From Zoroaster sp. YZ-2022 (Eukaryota > Echinodermata > Asteroidea > Forcipulatida > Zoroasteridae), in contig CM055822.1 in the NCBI GenBank assembly GCA_029582265.1, positions 43,935,973 through 43,999,972 on the forward strand: DNA of 64,000 nt, written 5' to 3'. The position numbers were made by a program, and so were the translations under genes. Below, piece after piece: positions 38,941-49,059 of the stretch. The notes below the pieces were generated by a model, which saw only the letters and a list, made by a program, of their open reading frames with translations, made no database searches and was not told the origin of the DNA. Numbering within the stretch: the stretch's first letter is position 1; each line of letters begins with the position of its first letter.

Positions 38941-39261
38941 ATGTTTCTTCATCTGTTGTGGGTGATCATTCATTGCCTGTCGGTCAAGGCTGCCAGCTCA
39001 TGTCAAAACGCAACCGTTAGTAGCTCGCGTAGCCTGTATTTCAGTAGCATAGCCGACATGATCCTGCAGGGGCACGGATACCGCAACTTGACGGGGATTT
39101 CCATCACCAGGTGCGGCAATTTGTGTCTGTCTAATACTCGCTGTTTATCTCTCAACTACTCGTCTCGGGACAAGCTGTGTGAGCTGAACGGGGCTTCAGC
39201 GTCGCAGTTCCCGCAGGCCCTCGCTGAGAAAAAGGACACATATTATTACGGACCGGAGAAG
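38941..39261 (+). CDS. Secreted PAN/apple-domain protein, first coding exon
   Basis: 107 codons from ATG 38,941 to the donor GTAAAC at 39,262, phase 0. Residues 1-18 (MFLHLLWVIIHCLSVKAA) form a signal peptide. The rest is a PAN-like module: RCGNLCLSNTRCLSLNYS then DKLCELNGA, the usual arrangement of paired cysteines around a hydrophobic SLNY core. Proteins with such modules are secreted or membrane receptors that bind other proteins or sugars; in invertebrates they form large families. Downstream exons are not visible because Polinton II occupies the intron from 39,905. Intact, in contrast to its copy at 6,325-6,645. Confidence 0.75.
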
Positions 39262-39619
39262 GTAAACTATTAACTTATCTTTTTTTTCTAATTAGAGCTA
39301 ATTTAAACTAATTAGAGCCATTTCAAAAAGGGCCGAAATAGTTTTTACATGAATTCTGAAAGAAAATTACTATATTATTTCGATGTGATACAAGGCACTA
39401 GATTGCATTGTTTCAGAAGCAACTGGGCGTAGCTTTTCCATTTACGCCATAGATCGCTTGGTTGAGCAAAAACGGAGGCGGTTACCAATATCAATAAATA
39501 TAACTGTATTGGAGATTTGTAGTTGAAACTTAAGGCACCAATAGTATACAAATATGGCACAGTTGTTACCGAGTGGTATAATAAATGCTCCCATTGGCCC
39601 CAGTGCTCTTACTTCTTTC

Positions 39620-39840
39620 GCTACCTTGTGTGTGTGTGTGTGTGTGAACGTACACACCATTCGTTGTGGGGTCCAAAACACAATAGAACAATTGGACCCC
39701 ACAAGGTAACTATAGAAAATCTTGTACCCCACAGGAGAATTATAAGGAAAAGGGATAATAGAACGAACAAAGGAATACCCCACAAATCAATGTGCGTGAG
39801 GGTGTGTGTGCGTGCGTGCGTGCGTGCGTGTGTGTGTGTA
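39620..39840. repeat. Paired (TG)n/(TGCG)n tracts flanking a 13-bp inverted repeat
   Basis: (TG)n at 39,628-39,647 and (GTGC/GTGT)n at 39,800-39,838 flank TTGTGGGGTCCAA (39,664-39,676) and its exact complement TTGGACCCCACAA (39,692-39,704). It is absent from duplication copy 1, so it may be a small insertion. Confidence 0.7.
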
Positions 39841-39904
39841 GGTGATTCCATACCTGAGATCGCCAGTTTCCCGTATCATGTTTCAAATGTCAAATCTCAC
39901 GTTC

Positions 39905-40060
39905 AGTAGTATGGTAGATGCCGCATCTGGCTCAGTTCCTAAAAAGGGGCGTGGTTGTGCGAGTAGTGGTAAGAAGGGTGAGGGGAAGGATGAGGTGGTT
40001 GAAGAGGTTTTGATGACGTCAAAAGATGCTTTGATGAATATAAAAAATAAGCACTTATAA
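39905..40060 (+). promoter_or_regulatory. Polinton II terminal repeat with CRE palindrome
   Basis: Similar in order to 10,460-10,600: AGTAGTATG start, aaaaggggcgtgg, gtggttgaagag and then TGACGTCA at 40,014-40,021. Located about 145 bp before the PolB start codon. A tandem aaaataagcacttataaaatt (two copies, 40,045-40,110) follows. Confidence 0.55.
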
Positions 40061-40163
40061 AATTTAAATTAAAAACAAATATATATTAAAAAATAAGCAC
40101 TTATAAAATTGAAATTTAAAACAAAACGAAAAGATATTATGTATTAGTATAGTAAAGAAGACG

Positions 40164-43100
40164 ATGCCTGAAAGATATTTATCAAAGTGGAGATTGGTAG
40201 AATTGAAGCAGTATGCACGCAGACATATTAGACCTTTACTCGTAGCGCGAGATAGTAGAACAAATAAAATAAATAAACAGTCTTGGTACGGGGTTGTAAA
40301 AAGATATAAAAACCACCGGCATCGAACGGGGTTGTATAAATTAAATTTAGCTCAACTTAAAGAGTATATAAGAATAACAAATATTCCTCTACTGAGAAAT
40401 TACTGCGGGGAAAGAGGGCACATTAAAAAAGACTATATCGTGGCGATTAGAAGGTTTTACGGTTTAGAACCCGAGTTGAGATATGACGAACCACCGATTA
40501 ATATGGGTATAGGAGATCGAACGATGACTGTACCGATCGGTCATAGCAAAGAAGAAGATTTAAACATCTTTTGGGAAGCGGTAACACCAAAGATTATTGA
40601 ACATTTTGGTTTAGACTTGCAAGATTTTAGGTCATTTAAGTTTTTGATATATATATATAAATATAAAATTACGTAAAGACCTAGGAGGTGGTAGAATCGA
40701 TTATGCTGACAATTGGTTCGAACATAATGGTCAAATTATTGTATTAAATTTGAATAATATCGAAAATGTATTGAATACCGTTATATCACAAATTGAAGAG
40801 AATTTAGAAAGATGGACGCACAACGGTTTCAGGATGGATCGTTGTGCGTATTGTAAGAATGAAATTATCTACAAGAGATATCAATCTTTGAGAGGTAATT
40901 CTTATATCGACTTGGATGCATACATACAAAACAAAAAAGCATGCATCAACGTAAAAAACAAAGATGATAATTGTTTGCGATGGGCGTTACGTAGCGCTCT
41001 TTTTGTTGCTAAAAAATGTTGAAAGAACGTCGCGCTATCCGACGGAAGACGGTTTAAATTTTGACGGAATTGATTTTCCAACTCCGATGGATCAGATCAA
41101 AAAAGTAGAGAAACAAAACAAGTTGGCAATAAACGTTTTAGGTTTCGAAGAGAAATCATTTATAGTTTACCAGCTTAGCGAGCAACCTAAAATATATCGC
41201 GTATTAATTTATTATTGATTCATAAAGAGGAACAAGAAAAAACTAGATCGCACTACGTTTGGATTAAAGATTTTAAATCGTTTACTTTTTGATCAAACGA
41301 AACATCAACATCTTGAAGATCACATAGAAATGTGCAAGGGAATCAACGACAGACCGTGTAAGATCGTGATGAAAGAAAAAGGTACTACGAGAACATTTAT
41401 ACATTTTCATAAAAAGATGAAAGTTCCTTTCGTCATATACGCCGACTTTGAATCGATAATTGAAGACTTTGTCTATCGCAGCCAACGACTACATACGAAT
41501 ACTAAAAAACAAAAAAACAAACAGCGCTTGCGGTTATTCGTACGTGATCGTTGGATGCGACGGTGAAATTTTCCCCCCGTTGTATACCGAGGAAAAGATG
41601 CATCTAAGAATTGTTTAAATGAATTAGAAAAAGAAGTAAAAAACATTAACGATATTTAAAAACCCTAAAAAAATGGTCATGTCGAGAGACGATGTTTTAA
41701 ATTATGAAAAAGCTAGTGATTGTTGGATATGCGAAAAAACCTTATGAAAAAAAAGAAAATTTTGAAAACTTTTTTTTACAAAATTAACGAATGCTGTAAA
41801 AAGGTGTGAGCAAGTGTGAAAAGTGTGAAAAGAATTTTGACAAGTATTACTTCAAGGTTAGAAAAGTACGCGATCATTGTCACGTGACTGGAAACTATCG
41901 AGGAGCGGCGCATAATAAATGTAACTTGCAACTAGTTTTAAAGCCTTATAAAACGTTTATTCCGGTCGTATTTCATAATTTGCAAGGATACGACTCTTAT
42001 CTTATAATGCAGGCTGTGAGTGAAACACGAGGAAATGTAACGTGTATCGCGAACGATATGGAAAAGTATATTTCGTTTTCAATCGGGCAACTGCGATTTA
42101 TCGACAGTTTGAAATTTTTACCAGCTTCACTCGATAAACTCGTTAAATCGAGCGATGAAGATTGTTTTTCAATCACTAAAACGTACGAGCGTGATCGAGA
42201 TAAACTCGAACTGCTTACAAAAAGGCATTTATCCCTACGAGTACATGGACAGTTTCGAACGGTTTAAAGAAACGCGTCTTCCTTTGAAACGCGCTTTTTA
42301 TAGTAGTTTAAATAACGAGCGCATTTCAAAGGAAGAATACGAGCGCGCCAAGAACGTTTGGATCAAGTTTGAATGTAAAATCTAGGAGATTATCACGATT
42401 TATACGTGCGTACGGATGCTTTGTTATTGGCTGACGTTTTGAAAAATTTTCGTACAACTTGCATGAAACAGTACGAGTTAGATCCAGCTCATTATTACAC
42501 GGGTCCTGGATTGAGCTGGGACGCTTTGCTGAAACATTCGAACGTCACTTTAGAATTATTGAGTGATTACGACATGCATTTATTTATAGAAAAGGTACTA
42601 GAGGAGGAACGTGTATGGTAAGCCAGAGATACGCGAAAGCAAACAATCCTTATTTAGTCGATTACGATTCGTCAAAACCTACGAATTATATACAATATTT
42701 AGACGCGAATAATCTGTACGGCTGGGCGATGAGTCAACCTCTTCCTGTCGGAGGATTTAAATGGTTATCGAGAGCCGAGATTGACTCGTTAGAATCGAAG
42801 GGAATAGACATGAAATCGAATCGAGGTTACATTTTAGAAGTGGATTTAGAATATGTTAAAGAATTACACGATTCTCATAACGGTTATCCACTCGCGCCGG
42901 AATCGTTGGTGGTACCGAAGGAATGGATGTCGTCGTATCAGCTGGAGCTATTAGGCGATAAACCCCCACCAAACGTAAAAAAAATTAATTCCAAATTTAT
43001 ACGATGAATCAAATTACGTTCTTCATTATCGCAATTTACTATTGTATTTACAACTCGGCATGAAACTGACTAAAATTCATCGCGTTTTACAATTTAATCA

Positions 43101-43967
43101 AGCGCCGTGGATGAAGAGTTACATCGATCTGAACACGAATTTGAGGAAAAATGCAAAGTCAGATTTCGAAAAAGATTTGTACAAACTCATGAACAATTCG
43201 GTATTTGGAAAAACGATGGAAAATGTACGAAAACGAGTCAACGTGAATTTGAAGCGCCTCAGCGATGAAAAAGAAAATAATCAATATTTAAAATTAGTCG
43301 CGAGACCAAATTTTGCCAAAGTTAGGATTTTCGATCACGATCTAGTGGCGGTTCACATGCATAAAATAAAACTTGTACTAGACCACCCCGTGTACGTCGG
43401 AATGAGCATACTGGATTTATCTAACGTTTACATGTACGATTTTTATTACAGTCATTTAAAAAAGAAATACGGCGATAATTGCAATTTACTTTACATGGAT
43501 ACGGACAGTTTAATACTCGATATTCAAACGAGAGATGTTTATAAAGACATAAAAAAGACGAGCATTTGTACGATTTTAGTAATTATAACAAAGATCACTT
43601 GTTATATTCCGAAGAGAATAAAAAGGTTATCGGTAAAATGAAAGACGAAACATCGGGAACTCTTATTTCTGAATTTGTCGGTTTAAGACCGAATATGTAT
43701 TCGATGCTTTTATCGAATGAGGTTGAAATAAGAAAAGCCAAGGGCGTTAGCAAACATGTTTTGAAAAATTAAATTAAACTCGAGCATTATAAACAAGTTT
43801 TAGATCAAAAAAAGACTCTCGTTCACTCTATGGATTTTATTAGACACGAGTATCAAGAATTATACACGATAAATGTTAATAAAATCTCCTTATCTCCTTT
43901 AGACACAAAGATATATATTTTAGTAAACGGAATACACACTTTAGCTTACGGTCATTATAAGATTTAG
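40164..43967 (+). pseudogene. Polinton protein-primed DNA polymerase B, multiply broken
   Basis: Replicates the element; family B with 3'-5' exonuclease. Starts MPERYLSKWRLVELKQYARR after attagtatagtaaag. The N-terminal part has helical repeats (KLNLAQLKEYIRI) and then DDNCLRWALRSALF..SRYP, a conserved cysteine-containing domain of Polinton polymerases. Exo I: VIYADFESI (about 41,433). VRDHCHVTGNYRGAAHNKCN (41,862-41,921) and HNLQGYDSYLI (Exo II) follow. Polymerase motif A: YLDANNLYGWAMSQ (about 42,697); B: KLMNNSVFGKTMENV (43,186-43,230); C: YMDTDS (43,492-43,509). Catalytic motifs survive, but frameshifts or stops near 40,670, 41,020, 41,215, 41,525, 41,640-41,800, 42,220, 42,385, 42,600, 42,995, 43,550, 43,770 inactivate it. 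Confidence 0.85.
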
Positions 43968-43989
43968 GGAATTACCTAAGTTACATTTT

Positions 43990-44976
43990 TTAGGTGGATT
44001 TTCTGTATCTCGCGGAACAATTTGTAATTCTTGTCTAACAAAACTACGAGCGGGACCCGATTCTAAATAATACAAGATGGGTTGATTTTGAGCTTTCATA
44101 GAGGATTTAATGTTATAAATTTTTATGGACCAAATCGGATCGGTCGCGCGCCGTCTCGTATCTTGTTCAGCTTCTCCGGGTGCGTATAAATATCTAACTA
44201 GAGCGTTCGAAGCGATTCTTTTTCATTTGATTTAAGAGTCGGAGAGGCTGGATTTTGCTCGACGAGTTTTTGTTTAATGGCATCTTTAGGTTTTAAATTT
44301 ATGAGTCTGGTTTCTTCGTTATTTAAAGCTTTTACGACCAGCGGTAATCTTTTTACCCACTCTCTAGATCTAGCATTCGTCGCTATTTCTTGCGCGTATT
44401 GATGAGAAAACAATCTCTCGGCTAAAGTTCTGTTGAATCGTTCCACCATGCCTTGCGCTCTGTGGTTTCCGGCCTCGCTTCTTTGTATTTTGACGTTGTT
44501 TTTACTCATTAAAGTATTGACGCTCGCCATAAATTATTTTCCCGGATAGACTTTTTAAATTTTAGGCCAAGTTAGCAAAGAACGCTTGTAAATTTTTTCG
44601 AACGCGTTACCGACTTGCGTGGCGGTTTTGTCGATTAACGGTTCGGCTTCTTTGTACCTGCTGGCTTCGTCGATGATTGTTAACGCGTACTTGTAAACTT
44701 TTTTATTGACTGTATCGTGAGGAAGAAACAACAAATCAGCTTGATGAACCTCGTTCGGTTTTTCTAGAATCGAGTTGGAGCTGGTCGGTCTAGGAATGTA
44801 TTTAGGATACGGTAAATAAATTTGCCACAGCGCTTGATTTTTTTTAACTACTGTCGAGTTGTACTTTTAGAAACTTTAGTTTCTCGAGCTAATTTTTCGA
44901 TCGCAGATTGACCATTGTAGTATCCTTTCGGGCTATAATAAGCGTTTTCAAGTTTTTGTTTCATTCGTTTATCCAT
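43990..44976 (-). pseudogene. Polinton retrovirus-type integrase (rve), inactivated
   Basis: Starts MDKRMKQKLENAYY at 44,976, convergent to PolB. An N-terminal helix-turn-helix-like part (IEKLARETKVS) precedes the catalytic core: HQADLLFLPHD with the first aspartate, then the second catalytic aspartate replaced by tyrosine (V-Y-PGK at about 44,540-44,555) next to a stop codon, then GMVERFNRTL with the glutamate. The C-terminal part keeps DPIWSIKIYN and LYYLESGPARSFV, the SH3/chromo-like tail of Polinton integrases. Further stops near 44,575 and 44,865. The usual stop after PPKK seen in copy III is altered, so the frame runs on towards PolB. Integrase inserts the element and makes the 6-bp target duplication. 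Confidence 0.8.
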
Positions 44977-44998
44977 TTTAATATTTTATAATATATTT

Positions 44999-45253
44999 TA
45001 AGTGGTAGAATTCATAATACTGCTCGGTAATTTTTGTTGTTGAACTAACCACGATTGCGTCATTAGCGCCGCCCCTACCGTTGCACTGAGTTTAAGCGAG
45101 TCGCTTATATCTAGCTTTCCCAAATCGGCCGGACTTAATTTAAACACTTTTTTTTACTGCCATGCTATAAATAACGGTTAAAACTCCTATAACTCCTCCG
45201 TGTTAAGCTGTATTGACGATTCCTTTCGTATCTATCGTTGTTGATGAAGACAT
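44999..45253 (-). pseudogene. Small Polinton membrane-type protein, broken
   Basis: About 85 codons starting MSSSTTIDTKGI at 45,253 after the leader ctatactataaaat. Homologous to the gene at 58,491-58,751: HGGVIGVLTVIYSMA (one hydrophobic segment), PADLGKLDISDSLKLSATV and ALMTQSWLVQQ. A stop falls after residue 16 and a frameshift near 45,155. Short proteins of this type recur beside the integrase in invertebrate Polintons; function unknown. Confidence 0.5.
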
Positions 45254-45312
45254 ATTTTATAGTATAGACAATATTTTAAATATTTTTTTATTCCATTTCT
45301 AAAACATTAACA

Positions 45313-45695
45313 TTATTTTGAATCAACTTTTGGTGGTGGTTCAACGGTTGATTTTATCGGAGATGGTTCAACAGTTGATTTTATCGGTGATGGTTCAATG
45401 GTTGATTTAGGTTTAGTAGAGTTTTTGCCAATGTAATAATTATGCTAAACCTATTAAACCTATTACTCCTAGTCCAATGTATAACGTGTTTGTTTTATCG
45501 TCGTCGTTTTCTTTTGTTTACGCTAGCTACATAATTTGTTTCGACAACTGCATTCTTTTTTAAATTTTGTTTTTTCGTTTTATTAAGTTCTGCGAGTCTT
45601 TTTCCAGCCGCGACTCTATTTGGATTTTTTAAAATTTTAGTTGGTGCTTTCGTCACTACCGACGTCTCTTTTTTCGTCTCTGCTTGTTGCTCCAT
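45313..45695 (-). pseudogene. Small basic Polinton protein with one membrane segment and repeats
   Basis: Starts MEQQAETKKETSVV at 45,695. A lysine/arginine-rich N-terminal half (AAGKRLAELNKTKK) is followed by a membrane segment (LYIGLGVIGLIGLA, about 45,440-45,480) and a tail of three repeats of a KSTVEPSPI unit, ending near 45,313. A frameshift near 45,505 and a stop near 45,438 interrupt it. Copy III has the counterpart at 59,386-59,690 without the repeats. A basic cytoplasmic or lumenal arm plus an anchor would suit DNA- or membrane-binding in the virion; this is inference. Confidence 0.45.
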
Positions 45696-45891
45696 CGTCT
45701 TTATAATATAAACAAGAATATTTTCTTTTTAAATGTTTCGCTGAAATTAGCGTCGCTGCGATCGGTGCCAAGTATATTCCGTACTTGTATATTTCGCATA
45801 ATCCTGAAGAAAGAGCGCTCGAAATGAGCGGGTCTTTTCCTAAATCCGTAATTAATTCATTTTCGTCATCGATCGTAAACTGATGTCCCAT
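45637..45891 (-). CDS. Small hypothetical Polinton protein, 84 aa
   Basis: Open from MGHQFTIDDENELITDLG (45,891) to 45,637, overlapping the start of the next gene by about 59 bases in another frame. The acidic N-terminus is followed by SSGLCEIYKYGIYLAPIAATLISA, a predicted membrane or amphipathic helix, then a KHLKRKYS basic patch. The final 25 codons overlapping the neighbour are probably read-through after loss of an older stop. No family assignment beyond recurrence in Polintons. Confidence 0.4.
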   Translation of the reverse strand: MGHQFTIDDENELITDLGKDPLISSALSSGLCEIYKYGIYLAPIAATLISAKHLKRKYSCLYYKDDGATSRDEKRDVGSDESTN

Positions 45892-45915
45892 TACATCGAC
45901 AAATTTTAAACTCGA

Positions 45916-46197
45916 TCACAATGCTTTAGCGTAAAGAATTATGATCGACGAGCCTAATGAAGATATCATATCGCGACCTAATCTCGCTTCGTATCGTACG
46001 TATAATTTATCTTGGTCTACCGATTTTAAAGCTTCAATTTCGCTAATACTATACTCTTTACCGAAATATTTTTTCGAGTTTCCTCCGGCTACGACGGCCA
46101 ACAAACAATCGATGCGTTGACTAGACGGCGAAACGATATTTTCGACTTGTATCGGTTGTTGCGACTCTTCGTTTAAAATTGTTTCGACTTCTTCCAT
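45916..46197 (-). CDS. Small hypothetical Polinton protein, 93 aa
   Basis: Intact frame MEEVETILNEESQQPIQVEN (46,197) to LYAKAL (45,916), preceded by an AT-rich leader (tattatatatataataa). The C-terminal half reads LYVRYEARLGRDMISSLG, a motif I recognise from conserved short proteins of invertebrate Polintons; no catalytic residues. It lies between the MITE/repeat block and the next small gene. Absent from Polinton III because of the deletion there. Confidence 0.45.
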   Translation of the reverse strand: MEEVETILNEESQQPIQVENIVSPSSQRIDCLLAVVAGGNSKKYFGKEYSISEIEALKSVDQDKLYVRYEARLGRDMISSLGSSIIILYAKAL

Positions 46198-46199
46198 TT

Positions 46200-46450
46200 A
46201 TTATATATATAATACTTTTATTTTTTTGTTAACATTCTCTCTACATCTTCTATTATTATATTTAATACTCGAAATATTTTTTTTATTTAAAATTTGTCTC
46301 GCTCTCGATAACGGTTTTATAATTTCACTATTGACGTGTGAATATTTATGAATCAAAAATCAAACTCAGCCTAGCGTCAAACAGTTTGTAAATATACAAA
46401 CTGTAACTAAACATTCGATGAGCATATTTATTATATACATTTTATTATAT
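46200..46450. other. Spacer with remnant of a basic C-terminus
   Basis: On the minus strand, fragments such as KPLSRARQILNKKNI suggest the end of a basic protein, interrupted by stops. No start or domain can be given. Confidence 0.3.
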
Positions 46451-46566
46451 ACATAACAGCAAAAGAAACGTCACCCCCTAAATTTTGATTTATTAAACAA
46501 ATTATATTAATTATAAAATGAAAATAATAAATATTTTTAGGGGTGACGTTTCTTTTGCTGTTATGT
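46451..46566. mobile_element. MITE with 29-bp terminal inverted repeats inside Polinton II
   Basis: ACATAACAGCAAAAGAAACG.. (46,451-46,480) and its complement (46,538-46,566) match at 29 positions with one extra C on the left; the 57-base interior is AT-rich and non-coding. Total 116 bp. A nested insertion, or a structural hairpin between Polinton genes. Target-site duplication cannot be separated from the AT-rich flanks. Confidence 0.8.
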
Positions 46567-46574
46567 AAATAATC

Positions 46575-46690
46575 TTGTTAAGTAACCTACTACGACCTAG
46601 TAAGTAACCTGTCAAGTCACCTACTACGACCTAGTAAGTAACCTGTCAAGTCACCTACTGCGACCTAGTCAAGTCACCTATCGCAACTTA
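46575..46690. repeat. Tandem repeat abutting the ATPase stop codon
   Basis: About six copies of aagt.acctact.cgacctagt in two subtypes, ending within two bases of the ATPase stop. Not translated in the ATPase frame. Confidence 0.8.
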
Positions 46691-47265
46691 GTCAAATATC
46701 GCGTAATCGGTAGCTTGATCTGTTTTTAAAATCAACTTGCTATGTTTGACTCGTTTTAATTTTTCGTGCATTTGTGTTCTCAACTCTTTAGTCGGTATGA
46801 CGTCATTTTCTCGAAGATAATTTTCAAACGAGTCTCTATCTTTACAATAAAATATACACACCCACTTTAGTTGCTCTCTAAAATATTTTAACACGGTGTT
46901 GTATTTTTGTGAAAGAATCCAACAGCTGTGATTGACGTGTCTTCCGCTAAAAGCCAACTGACTGATCGCGCATTTATTATTCTCGTCGTATTTTTTATAC
47001 TGTAATTCTTTACTCGCGCTACAGTCGTCAATGATAAACAACGTCTCGTCTCCTATAAATTTCTATCGCTTTGTTTAGCGATAAATCGCTCAAATCGTCA
47101 ACGTGCACTCGCTCGTCGTTCCAAATCCATTTTCTATTTTGATAAGCGAGATTTACTGCGACGGTAGGGCATAATATAACGATATATTCCAAATATTTAC
47201 GATTCTGTTTTTCCGCATCCTGTCTGTCCGCAAATCAACGCGGCGTGCGGATATTTCGGTAACAT
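46688..47265 (-). pseudogene. Polinton genome-packaging ATPase (FtsK/HerA, A32-like), frameshifted
   Basis: Pumps DNA into the capsid. Walker A is GQTGCGKTE (47,203-47,229), following MLPKYPHAALIC, with ATG 47,265 as the likeliest start. A frameshift just after Walker A leads into a stretch with VHVDDLSDLSLNKA. Walker B is FIIDDCSASKE (about 47,005-47,040), separated by another shift. Then LAFSGRHVNHSCWILSQKY (about 46,905-46,960) with the conserved arginine and sensor glutamine, and LKWVCIFYC. The end is DYAIFD. Family motifs are clear; the gene itself is dead. Its counterpart is deleted in Polinton III. Confidence 0.85.
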
Positions 47266-47288
47266 GGTTTCTAATAATAGTCAACATG

Positions 47289-48562
47289 TTAATATATAGC
47301 GGAATGAAATCGTCCATTTACGATATTCAGTTGCGCGTCCATGATGATAAAAGTGTAGCAGTATAATAGACCGTCGGCTTCCACTTCTTTTTCGAGTTGA
47401 ATGGTAATTCCTTCGGATAAGTTTTCTACTCGCCTACCGCTTCCGTACATTTTGTTGTCGTCGCTGCTTCTCATATCTAAAAACAAACCGTATTTATCTA
47501 ATAAATAATCGGCTTGTTTCACGTTCGATAAATTTAAAGCTTTGGTTACTCGCATGGAGTGTTCTTCGGTCGAATCTCCGAAATATTTTTGAATTTCTTC
47601 CCATTGTTGATACCTGCGCATCCCTTGCGAGTAGAGTTGATTGGGAACTCCTTCTATAGTAACCGAAACATTATCGATTTTAGGATTATAAAATTTCCAC
47701 GTTTCTTTTACGTCGGGCTCTTTGAACAAAAACAATATTCCTTTCATGCTTTTTGCCGGCGTATTTAGATTTATATTCCACGTTTTATCGCGTTTGTTTA
47801 GCGGTCTCACGCTCTGTCTCAAGACTCTGTCGTACAATATCGCCAACTTGTCGCTATATTGATTTGTAATCGTTTGCGCGAGATGCGGTATATTAACGAC
47901 TTGGTATTCTAAAGAAATTCCGCTTATGATATATTTGGCATCATCGTCAGAGCTTTTAATAACGTTTGTAAATTTATTAAACTCGAGTTCGTAAGTCAAC
48001 CGATCCCCAATCCCGGATTGATAAAACGGTTGATGATCGGTCAATAATTCAAAATCGAGCGGAATATGATATCTATTTTTTAGAGTATCCGCGACGGCTT
48101 TGTCTTTCCCTCCGTTGTTTGATTCATTACCGTCGCTGGCATCTACTCTTAATTTAGTTAAATTTTCAGATTCGATTCCTTGATATGCTCTATTTTCGAG
48201 TTGGTCTCTCGTCAACCAATTGTCTTTGAAACAATTGTACACGTCCGCATCGTCTAAACTAAACACTTCATTTCCCTCCATTTTAATGGTTATATTTTTA
48301 CTATGGCTCTGCCTATATTATGCACGATCGTTCTCGTATCGTCATTTTCTGATTCGAGATTAATGTTGAAAGCCAACCAAGCCGTACCCGGAACGATAAA
48401 GTCGTCTTTTCCCAAATTTGGAAAAGTAACCGTCAACAGTTGATTTTCGCTGATTGTGCTCGGATTGTTTGTAATGACGACTTTTTGACGTATTCCTTTT
48501 ATACCTCTCAGTTCTCTCAATTGCCTGTACGGATTTAGTTTGTCTCCGATCGCTTGACTCAT
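47289..48562 (-). pseudogene. Polinton major capsid protein (double jelly-roll type), one frameshift
   Basis: Starts MSQAIGDKLNPYRQLREL at 48,562; about 424 codons, the normal size for this family. A single-base loss near 48,285 splits it into 90 and 330 codons. Conserved parts: VVITNNPSTISENQLL, FVPG-like IVPGTAWLAFN, DADVYNCFKDNWLT, IPLDFELLTDHQPFYQ, TWNINLNTPAKSMKGILFLF and VTIEGVPNQLYSQGM. The same pattern occurs in the capsid-type proteins of nematode and cnidarian Polintons (for example the worm F54H12.2 group). Jelly-roll identity is from family knowledge; the sequence shows the many short alternating hydrophobic strands expected. Lies directly before the ATPase gene. Confidence 0.8.
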
Positions 48563-48623
48563 ATCTAATACGTAACATTATTTTTATTTTTAAATTTTTT
48601 TAAATACAAAATAAATTATAAAA
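48563..48623. promoter_or_regulatory. AT-rich divergent promoter between capsid and membrane-protein genes
   Basis: 61 bases, nearly all A/T, between two divergent starts. It reads tattagat before the capsid ATG on one strand and aaattataaaa before the ATG at 48,624 on the other. The same divergent arrangement is kept in Polinton III (60,895-60,944). Promoter function is inferred from arrangement. Confidence 0.4.
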
Positions 48624-49047
48624 ATGGTGTCGATAGCGATGATGGTCGGAGGTGCCGTAGTAAACGCGTTGGCATTTAGCGGATCTAATTTTTTGTTTTC
48701 TGGTTTACGTTCCAACGATATCGAAGAAGAACGAAAGAGGCACGATTTAGCGCTAGAACAACTTACGAAAGCGAGAGACGAATGGTCAAAAAAGCGTACA
48801 AAATATCAAACATTTTTACACGATCGACTCGAAAAAGAATCGCGCGCTAAAAAAACTTTTAACGACATTAACGAAGCGATGAACGAATATTATATCGCTA
48901 CCGAAAGATTTACAGCACGAACCTAAACTAGAAGATTTTTATACTCCGAGCGAAGAAAAAAAAACTCTAGAAAATGTATTTGTCATTTTGGGTATGACGA
49001 TAGTAGGCTACGCGAGTTATAAATTATTTAAAAAAGATAAAAACTAA
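48624..49047 (+). pseudogene. Small Polinton membrane/coiled-coil protein, late frameshift
   Basis: Starts MVSIAMMVGGAVVNALAFSG, a hydrophobic N-terminal segment that could be a membrane anchor, followed by a highly charged helical part (EEERKRHDLALEQLTKARDE) likely to form a coiled coil. A shift near 48,915 separates the C-terminal part, which ends in a second hydrophobic segment (VFVILGMTIVGYASYKLF) and a lysine tail at 49,047. Counterpart in III at 60,945-61,303. Function unknown; two membrane segments with a charged helix between suggest a virion-membrane or assembly protein. Confidence 0.55.
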
Positions 49048-49059
49048 TTGTAAAATAGT

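Larger units (their letters stand above)
38831..39904 (+). repeat. Segmental duplication, copy 2 (PAN exon region)
   Basis: Homologous to 6,178-7,350. The homology ends at cacgttca, exactly where the Polinton II terminus begins (39,905), so copy 1 serves as the unoccupied reference for the insertion. Contains an added (TG)n-flanked insert (39,620-39,840). Confidence 0.8.

Noticed and set aside
45313..46197. Adenovirus-type protease among the small genes between integrase and ATPase
   Set aside because: None of the small proteins has a histidine-acid-glutamine-cysteine arrangement; they are hydrophobic or basic.
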